Source: Tessaracoccus flavescens
GTDB lineage: Bacteria; Actinomycetota; Actinomycetes; Propionibacteriales; Propionibacteriaceae
DNA: 6,843 nt
Reading direction: 5' to 3'
Assembly: GCA_020741375.1 (NCBI GenBank)
Contig: DYZF01000065.1
Span: 1-6,843, forward strand
Below the pieces are notes generated by a model that saw nothing but the letters and a program-made list of their open reading frames with translations, searched no databases and was not told the origin of the DNA. A program made the translations under genes and the position numbers. Numbering within the stretch: the stretch's first letter is position 1; each line of letters opens with the position of its first letter. Of the stretch, positions 1 through 6,843 are shown piece by piece.

Positions 1-760
1 CATGCTCGAGATCGCGCTGCTCAACCTCGCCATGGCCAAGGCCACCGAGTGGGGCTTCTCGCCGATGATCCCGCCGGCGCTGGTGAAGCCGTCGGCCATG
101 GAGGGCACCGGCTTCCTCGGTCAGGCAGCTCAGGACGTCTACCACCTGCCCGCCGACGACCTGTATCTCGTCGGCACCTCCGAGGTCGCGCTGGCCGCGT
201 ACCACTCCGACGAGATCCTCGACGGCAACACCCTGCCGCGCCAGTACGTCGCGTATTCGCCGTGCTTCCGCCGCGAAGCCGGCTCCTACGGCAAGGACAC
301 CCGCGGCATCTTCCGCGTGCACTGGTTCGACAAGGTGGAGATGTTCGTCCACTGCGATCCCGCCGACGCCGAGGCGTGGCACGACAAGCTCCTCGCCTTC
401 GAGAAGGAGTTCCTGCAGGCGCTGGAGATCCCGTTCCAGGTGCTCGACGTCGCCTCGGGTGACCTCGGCCTTTCGGCTGCCCGCAAGTTCGACTGCTACG
501 CGTGGCTGCCCACGCAGGAGCGTTACCGCGAGGTGACCTCCACCTCGAACTGCACCGAGTTCCAGGCCCGACGGCTCGGCATCCGTGGCCGTTTTGCCGA
601 CGGCGTGCGCCCGGTGGCGACGCTCAACGGCACCCTGTGCGCCATGACGCGCATCATCATCATGCTGCTGGAGAACCACCAGCAGGCGGACGGCTCCGTC
701 CGCATCCCCGAAGCTCTGCGCCCGTACCTCGGCGGCCGAGAGGCGTTGCTGCCGGTCTGA
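1..760 (+). CDS. serS: Seryl-tRNA synthetase, C-terminal catalytic part (5' truncated by window edge)
   Basis: Class II aminoacyl-tRNA synthetase that activates serine with ATP and loads it on tRNA-Ser in the cytoplasm. The reading frame is open from the first bases and ends in TGA at 758-760, giving 252 visible residues. Counting from the Met codon at base 2, the serine-site segment [11 protein letters not shown] is at about residues 58-68. Class II motif 2 ([15 protein letters not shown], then HWFDKVEMF) is at 88-115, [13 protein letters not shown] at 179-191, and motif 3 ([10 protein letters not shown], then ENHQQADGS) at 208-232. The N-terminal tRNA-binding coiled coil and motif 1 region, roughly 165-170 residues in this family, lie upstream of the window. 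The Met at base 2 is therefore internal, not the start. Family and function are secure; only the 5' end is missing. The next gene on the same strand, a HAD phosphatase, starts 92 bases later, an adjacency I recall from other actinobacteria. Confidence 0.97.
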   Translation, partial: MLEIALLNLAMAKATEWGFSPMIPPALVKPSAMEGTGFLGQAAQDVYHLPADDLYLVGTSEVALAAYHSDEILDGNTLPRQYVAYSPCFRREAGSYGKDTRGIFRVHWFDKVEMFVHCDPADAEAWHDKLLAFEKEFLQALEIPFQVLDVASGDLGLSAARKFDCYAWLPTQERYREVTSTSNCTEFQARRLGIRGRFADGVRPVATLNGTLCAMTRIIIMLLENHQQADGSVRIPEALRPYLGGREALLPV

Positions 761-794
761 GCTGGGGCTTCTTTACACGCAGTTTGGCCGCTGT

Positions 795-819
795 CCACCG
801 TCGGTTAACCCGTCGGTGG
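795..819. repeat. Inverted repeat between serS and the HAD gene
   Basis: The arms ccaccg (795-800) and cggtgg (814-819) flank an 8-base palindrome ggttaacc (803-810). The octamer ccgtcggt is also directly repeated at 798-805 and 810-817. No T-run follows, so this is not a classical intrinsic terminator. It could be an operator or a weak hairpin separating serS from the next gene. The symmetry is seen; the role is not known. Confidence 0.35.
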
Positions 820-852
820 GATGCTGGGCCTCAAGGCACTGATAGGACAACT

Positions 853-1659
853 ATGACGTTCACCCCGAGACTGGTCGCGCTCGACATCGACGGCACCCTC
901 GTCGACGGATACGGCGTGATGCCGCCGGAGGTGCACGCCGCGGTGCGTCGCGCGGTAGACGCCGGCGCGACGGTGGTGCTGTCCACCGGTCGCTCGTGGC
1001 TGGCCACCAAGCCGATCTTCGACGATCTCGACCTTCCGTCGGGCTGGGCGGTGTCGTCGAACGGCGCCATGGTGGTGACGTATCCGCCGTTCGACGTGCG
1101 CCACGAGGTGCGCTTCGATCCGGCCGAGGTGGTCCGACGCGCGGCGGAGATCGCTCCGCAGGCGGCGATCGCCGTGCAGGACGGGCTGGATTGGCGCGCG
1201 AACCGCCACTTCCCACCGGGCGAACTGCTGGGCGAGGTCACGATCGAGAGCATCGACGAGCTCGCCTCGCGCGAGGTCTCGCGCGTGGTGGTGCGGGATC
1301 CGGAGAGCACCGAAGAGAAGTTCGCCGAGATGGTCTCCCAGCTCGGCCTGCACGAGGTGTCGTTCTTCGTCGGCTGGTCGGCCTGGCTGGACATCGCGCC
1401 CAAGGGCGTCGACAAGTCGGCGGGCCTTGAGATGGTGTGCCGCGAGCTGGGCATTGCTCAGGCGGACGTACTCGCGATCGGTGATGGTCGCAATGACATC
1501 GAGATGCTCGAATGGGCCGGCCGAGGCGTGGCGATGGGCGACGCTCCGGACGAGGTGAAGGCTGCGGCGGACTACGTCACGGGCAACTTCGCCGACCTGG
1601 GCACCGTCGACGAGCTGGACCGCTGGTTCCCTGCCGTCGAGCGCCGCGCCTCTGCCTGA
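853..1659 (+). CDS. Cof-type HAD-superfamily hydrolase (sugar-phosphate phosphatase-like)
   Basis: A 268-residue cytosolic phosphatase of the haloacid dehalogenase superfamily, Cof/IIB subfamily, usual length about 260-290. Motif I, DIDGTLVD, is at residues 11-18, with the nucleophile Asp11 and acid/base Asp13. Motif II, STGR, is at 44-47. The motif III lysine lies in PKGVDKSAG (183-191), and motif IV, GDGRNDIEML, at 210-219 supplies the Mg2+-binding acids. The segment between motifs II and III (about 80-180) is the substrate-selecting cap. Substrates cannot be read from sequence; relatives dephosphorylate sugar phosphates, flavin or pyridoxal phosphates. The ATG at 853 is chosen because an AGGA (844-847) sits 5 bases upstream and motif I falls at the normal distance from it. 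The frame stays open further upstream, but only as an overlap with serS. It may be co-transcribed with serS. Family is sure, substrate unknown. Confidence 0.92.
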   Translation: MTFTPRLVALDIDGTLVDGYGVMPPEVHAAVRRAVDAGATVVLSTGRSWLATKPIFDDLDLPSGWAVSSNGAMVVTYPPFDVRHEVRFDPAEVVRRAAEIAPQAAIAVQDGLDWRANRHFPPGELLGEVTIESIDELASREVSRVVVRDPESTEEKFAEMVSQLGLHEVSFFVGWSAWLDIAPKGVDKSAGLEMVCRELGIAQADVLAIGDGRNDIEMLEWAGRGVAMGDAPDEVKAAADYVTGNFADLGTVDELDRWFPAVERRASA

Positions 1660-1690
1660 CGAGTTGCGGCGTAGCCCGATAGGCAAGCGC

Positions 1691-2227
1691 TCAGGCCGCG
1701 ACCCTACGCACGCCGCGCTTGACGTCGTCCGCCACTGCGACCACCTGGGCGGCCGTGGGCATCCGGCGGGCCGGGCGCTGGCTCGGGCCGCCCTCCTTCT
1801 CGACGCGACGCAGGTGACGCTTCACCGTCGACACGGAGCAGCCCACCTTCGCGGCGATCGCACTCAGCGGTTGGTCCGGGTTGGCGGCGCGCATGCGGTA
1901 GATCTCGTAGCGATCGAACTGGCGGCCGGAGTTGACACCCGCGAACGTGTCGAGGTCGTCGGTGTTGATGTGGACCCCGAGGCGGGAGCGGATCTCCTGA
2001 CGCTGACGGCGCGTGGTGCCGGCGACGAAGCCCGCAACGTCGAAGCGGGTGATCGCGTCGGTCAAGCACTTGCTGAGCATCGGACACTGGGCGCACAAGG
2101 CCTCTGCCTGCGCCCGCAGCATCTGCTGCTCGCGGCGCTCACTGCGCGACGTGGCGGCTGCGCCGTCGTCCAGCAGCGAGTGAAGGAACACGTTCGAGTA
2201 GGTGACACATGGTGTGGTGTCGGTCAT
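1691..2227 (-). CDS. WhiB-like iron-sulfur regulator with C-terminal helix-turn-helix
   Basis: A 178-residue protein. The N-terminal half looks like a WhiB (Wbl) domain: Cys7, then Cys45-x2-Cys48-x5-Cys54 in ALCAQCPMLSKC, the usual ligand set for an oxygen- or NO-sensitive [4Fe-4S] cluster. It is followed by GFVAGTTRRQRQEIR (66-80), where typical Wbl proteins have a GVWGG turn plus a basic helix. The turn is degenerate, and the Cys7-Cys45 gap is longer than the 28-30 residues usual in the family. Residues about 105-142 (RYEIYRMRAA, then LSAIAAKVGCSVSTVKRHLRRV) form a convincing helix-turn-helix that ordinary 80-130 residue Wbl proteins lack. A basic tail closes the protein. The ATG at 2227-2225 is supported by a G-run Shine-Dalgarno (ggggg, 6 bases before the start on the minus strand). 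It is transcribed towards the HAD gene, with 31 bases between stops and no clear terminator. Probably a transcription factor; its targets cannot be inferred. It could also be called a Wbl-derived HTH protein. Confidence 0.8.
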   Translation of the reverse strand: MTDTTPCVTYSNVFLHSLLDDGAAATSRSERREQQMLRAQAEALCAQCPMLSKCLTDAITRFDVAGFVAGTTRRQRQEIRSRLGVHINTDDLDTFAGVNSGRQFDRYEIYRMRAANPDQPLSAIAAKVGCSVSTVKRHLRRVEKEGGPSQRPARRMPTAAQVVAVADDVKRGVRRVAA

Positions 2228-2340
2228 GTCGAGCCCCCAGTTCTTGTCTTCCGAAACCCCGTTTTCGGTACTCCAAGCGTGTCAAGAATTCGCCTTGAAG
2301 AACCTCCGATTCAGTGGGGGCAACTACCCGATTTGTCTGG

Positions 2341-2376
2341 GTACGGGGCTTAGGTACGTCTGAGTACCAGTACTCA
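2341..2376. promoter_or_regulatory. Cluster of GTAC-centred inverted repeats upstream of the whiB-like gene
   Basis: Four GTAC tetramers occur at 2341, 2354, 2364 and 2370. The best symmetrical element is tgagta-ccag-tactca at 2361-2376, with 6-base arms and a 4-base spacer. A second pairing is ggtac (2353-2357) with gtacc (2364-2368). The block lies about 115-150 bases before the whiB-like start codon, between that gene and the argG terminator, so an operator controlling the whiB-like gene is plausible. No promoter hexamers were found to fix the geometry. Confidence 0.35.
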
Positions 2377-2401
2377 CATAACACTGTTCGTAAACGTCGA
2401 A

Positions 2402-2437
2402 AGAAGTGGGCCTGAGCGTTGGCTCAAGCCCACTTCT
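2402..2437 (-). terminator. Probable intrinsic terminator of argG
   Basis: A near-perfect hairpin. Ten pairs (agaagtgggc at 2402-2411 with gcccacttct at 2428-2437), one C-A mismatch, five more pairs (tgagc with gctca), and a gttg loop at 2418-2421. On the minus strand the stem is followed by ttcgacgttt, only a modest T-rich tail. It lies about 124 bases downstream of the argG stop and upstream of the whiB-like gene, so it should stop argG read-through. The symmetry is clear; the direction is inferred from context. Confidence 0.7.
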
Positions 2438-2457
2438 AGGTACTGATCAAGCAGCCG

Positions 2458-2555
2458 TCACGGGTGAGACAGCTTGGCACTGGCGGGATGAGCGGTGTCT
2501 CACGGTGAGACACCGTCCCATGAGTGGTGAGTGGTGTCTCACGGTGAGACACCGT
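2458..2555. repeat. Array of two identical 21-base palindromes plus one decayed copy, period about 40 bases
   Basis: Two identical perfect palindromes lie at 2494-2514 and 2533-2553. Each has arms ggtgtctcac and gtgagacacc around a single central g. The identity extends to a 28-base direct repeat (2489-2516 and 2528-2555) with one mismatch. A third, decayed copy at 2458-2471 keeps tcacgggtgagaca, that is, the core with one extra g. Core offsets are about 41 and 39 bases. The last palindrome ends 7 bases from the argG stop, so on the minus strand the array would be transcribed as two hairpins with 9-pair stems at the start of the argG 3' region. Possible roles are REP-like repeat, tandem operator, mRNA-stabilising or terminating hairpins, or remnant ends of a small mobile element. 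No transposase is nearby and no T-run follows either palindrome. Confidence 0.85.
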
Positions 2556-2560
2556 GTCGG

Positions 2561-3994
<1,434 letters not shown>

Positions 3995-4069
3995 GATGAT
4001 GCGGTCCGCAGCGCCGACGGCGTCCATCCTCATACTCGTGCCTAGTTGATCCGCTGTTGCGCTAGCGGC

Positions 4070-4936
<867 letters not shown>

Positions 4937-4952
4937 GGCCTAAGTCTCGCAC

Positions 4953-4962
4953 GGGGCGCCCC
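4953..4962. promoter_or_regulatory. GC palindrome in the rfbA-rfbB divergent promoter gap
   Basis: The perfect 10-base palindrome ggggcgcccc lies in the 55-base gap from which both rfbA and rfbB must be transcribed. It could be a shared operator, but a short all-GC palindrome is common by chance in such DNA. The role is inferred from position only. Confidence 0.25.
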
Positions 4963-4979
4963 AGCCTGCGGTGGCCAAC

Positions 4980-5990
<1,011 letters not shown>

Positions 5991-6004
5991 GGGCCCCTGA
6001 GTAA

Positions 6005-6037
6005 AGCAAAGGCCGAGCCTGTGGCCCGGCCTTTGCT
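6005..6037. terminator. Bidirectional terminator between rfbB and the oxidoreductase gene
   Basis: The arms agcaaaggccg (6005-6015) and cggcctttgct (6027-6037) pair perfectly over 11 bases, and the 11-base loop contains a further gcc/ggc pairing. It begins 15 bases after the rfbB stop and lies 29 bases from the stop of the convergent oxidoreductase gene. Read on the minus strand the stem ends in tttgct followed by ttactc, a partial T-rich tail; the plus-strand tail is not T-rich. Position between two convergent genes makes termination in both directions the simplest reading. Confidence 0.75.
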
Positions 6038-6065
6038 AGCTGCGTCCGTCGTTGGCGCTACGGGG

Positions 6066-6843
6066 CTAGCTCAGGGAAATGAACTGGCCGGTCTTGGCCG
6101 ATTCGATCATTGCCTCGCATACCTCGACGACGCGCGCGCCCTGCTCCATCGTCACGATGTCGGATTCCTTGCCGAGCACCGCGTCGCGGAAGTTCTCGTG
6201 CTCGGTGCGCAGCGGCTCTGGCTTGGCGATGGCGAAGCGTGTGACGTCGCCCTCGGTGACCCCACGGAACTGGGCGATGTCATCCCACGTGGTCTGCACC
6301 GTGCCGTTGGCGTAGAAGGTGAGATCCGCCGTCAAAGTGTCGGCGACGAACATGCCCTTCTCGCCTGTGACGATTGTCAGGCGTTCCTTGGTGGGGGTCA
6401 GCCAGTTGACGAGGTGGTTCGACATGAGCCCGCCCTCGAGCTGACAGGTGGCAGCCACCATGTCCTCGTATTCGCGCCCGGCCTTGCTCATCGTGCGGGC
6501 GGCCACCAGCTCGAACTTGCGCTGGGTGACCCACGCGGTGAGGTCGATGTCGTGGGAGGCGAGATCCTTGACGACGCCGACGTCGGCGATGCGAGCGGGG
6601 AACGGGCCCTGGCGACGCGTGGTGACCTGGTACAGATCGCCGAGGTCTCCGGCCTCGAGCCGCTTACGAAGGCTCTGCAGCGCCGGGTTATAGCGCTCGA
6701 TGTGGCCGGTGGCGCCAATGAGGCCCTTGGCTGCAAACGCGTCCGCGAGGCGGCGCGCCGCGCCGGTGTCCTTCGCCAAGGGCTTCTCGATGAGAGCGTG
6801 CACGCCAGCTTCCGCGAGCGCTAGCCCGATCTCCTCGTGGTAC
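6066..6843 (-). CDS. Gfo/Idh/MocA-family sugar oxidoreductase (5' end beyond window)
   Basis: An NAD(P)-dependent oxidoreductase. The visible 258 residues begin in the frame YHEEIGLALAEAG and run to TAG at 6068-6066; the Rossmann N-terminus, about 70-80 residues, lies past the right edge. An internal GTG at 6803 is therefore not the start. The family signature IEKPLAKD is at visible residues 18-25, with the catalytic-type Lys20. GHIERYNPAL is at 46-55, and DLASHDIDL at 93-101 carries the His/Asp pair of the substrate pocket. GHIERYNP together with the DLxxHDID block resembles members acting on UDP-GlcNAc-type sugar nucleotides (3-dehydrogenase, WlbA/GnnA-like), but inositol or other sugar dehydrogenases cannot be excluded. 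It is convergent with rfbB across a terminator, and its neighbourhood fits surface-sugar metabolism. The family is confident; the substrate is an inference. Confidence 0.9.
   Translation of the reverse strand, partial: YHEEIGLALAEAGVHALIEKPLAKDTGAARRLADAFAAKGLIGATGHIERYNPALQSLRKRLEAGDLGDLYQVTTRRQGPFPARIADVGVVKDLASHDIDLTAWVTQRKFELVAARTMSKAGREYEDMVAATCQLEGGLMSNHLVNWLTPTKERLTIVTGEKGMFVADTLTADLTFYANGTVQTTWDDIAQFRGVTEGDVTRFAIAKPEPLRTEHENFRDAVLGKESDIVTMEQGARVVEVCEAMIESAKTGQFISLS

Larger units (their letters stand above)
2228..2560. other. Gene-free stretch between argG and the whiB-like gene
   Basis: No credible coding sequence was found in these 333 bases. The left part (2228-2400) is the upstream and leader region of the whiB-like gene and looks more AT-rich than its surroundings. 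It holds a possible leader hairpin with arms ccgaaa (2251-2256) and tttcgg (2263-2268), a lone minus-strand TTGACA (2285-2280) with no good -10 at the right distance, a weak inverted repeat taccc/gggta (2325-2329, 2339-2343), and a GTAC-rich block at 2341-2376. The right part holds a strong hairpin (2402-2437) and a palindrome array (2458-2555), both in the argG 3' region. Confidence 0.6.

Noticed and set aside
502..852. Upstream in-frame extension of the HAD gene into serS
   Set aside because: It overlaps conserved SerS motif 3; HAD motif I and the AGGA site fix the start at 853.
1660..1690. Terminator between the convergent HAD and whiB-like genes
   Set aside because: Only short interrupted complementarity (ttgc/gcaa) and no T-run.
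2280..2285. Minus-strand TTGACA upstream of the whiB-like gene as a -35 box
   Set aside because: No acceptable -10 hexamer occurs 16-18 bases downstream, so no promoter is called.
1664..2353. 229-codon plus-strand open frame antisense to the whiB-like gene
   Set aside because: The minus-strand frame has the Cys cluster, an HTH and a G-rich ribosome site; the plus-strand frame has no recognisable domain.
2139..2384. 81-codon minus-strand open frame overlapping the whiB-like 5' end
   Set aside because: No ribosome site or motif, and about a third of it overlaps the whiB-like coding sequence in another frame.
2458..2555. CRISPR array
   Set aside because: Only two full repeats; the spacer is about 11 bases and partly repeat-like, the palindrome is full-length, and there are no cas genes.
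4051..4068. Hairpin after rfbA (arms ccgct/agcgg)
   Set aside because: Only five pairs with an 8-base loop and no T-run; too weak to call a terminator.
6021..6824. 267-codon plus-strand open frame antisense to the oxidoreductase
   Set aside because: A shadow of the Gfo/Idh/MocA gene, and it would start inside the terminator hairpin.

Overview
The window is GC-rich chromosomal DNA from a high-GC Gram-positive bacterium (Actinomycetota). A WhiB-type Cys4 regulator, which is essentially confined to that phylum and its phages, and actinobacterial-looking SerS and RmlB sequences support this. A narrower placement, for example in Propionibacteriales, would be a guess. No tRNA, rRNA, CRISPR array, transposase or phage gene was found.

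Layout, left to right: (1) the 3' part of serS (+) and, 92 bases on, a complete Cof-type HAD phosphatase (+). (2) Convergent with these, a WhiB-like protein (-) of 178 residues that carries an extra C-terminal helix-turn-helix. (3) A 333-base gene-free stretch holding the whiB-like upstream region with a cluster of GTAC inverted repeats, a strong hairpin that probably ends argG transcription, and a small array of near-identical 21-base palindromes just after the argG stop. (4) argG (-), argininosuccinate synthase of the long, E. coli-like subtype. (5) rfbA/rmlA (-) and rfbB/rmlB (+), divergent from a 55-base gap. (6) A bidirectional terminator, then the 3' part of a Gfo/Idh/MocA sugar oxidoreductase (-) that runs off the right edge.

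Functional grouping: RmlA and RmlB catalyse the first two steps from glucose-1-phosphate to dTDP-4-keto-6-deoxyglucose, the precursor of dTDP-rhamnose and other deoxysugars of cell-surface polysaccharides. The right-edge oxidoreductase resembles sugar-nucleotide dehydrogenases, so the right third may be the border of a surface-polysaccharide locus; rmlC and rmlD are not in the window. serS, argG and the HAD gene are housekeeping or general metabolism. Nothing here forms a clear new multi-gene system. The most unusual elements are the palindrome array after argG, the WhiB-HTH fusion with a degenerate glycine motif, and a TANNNT-6-base-start arrangement at argG and rfbB that suggests leaderless transcripts.
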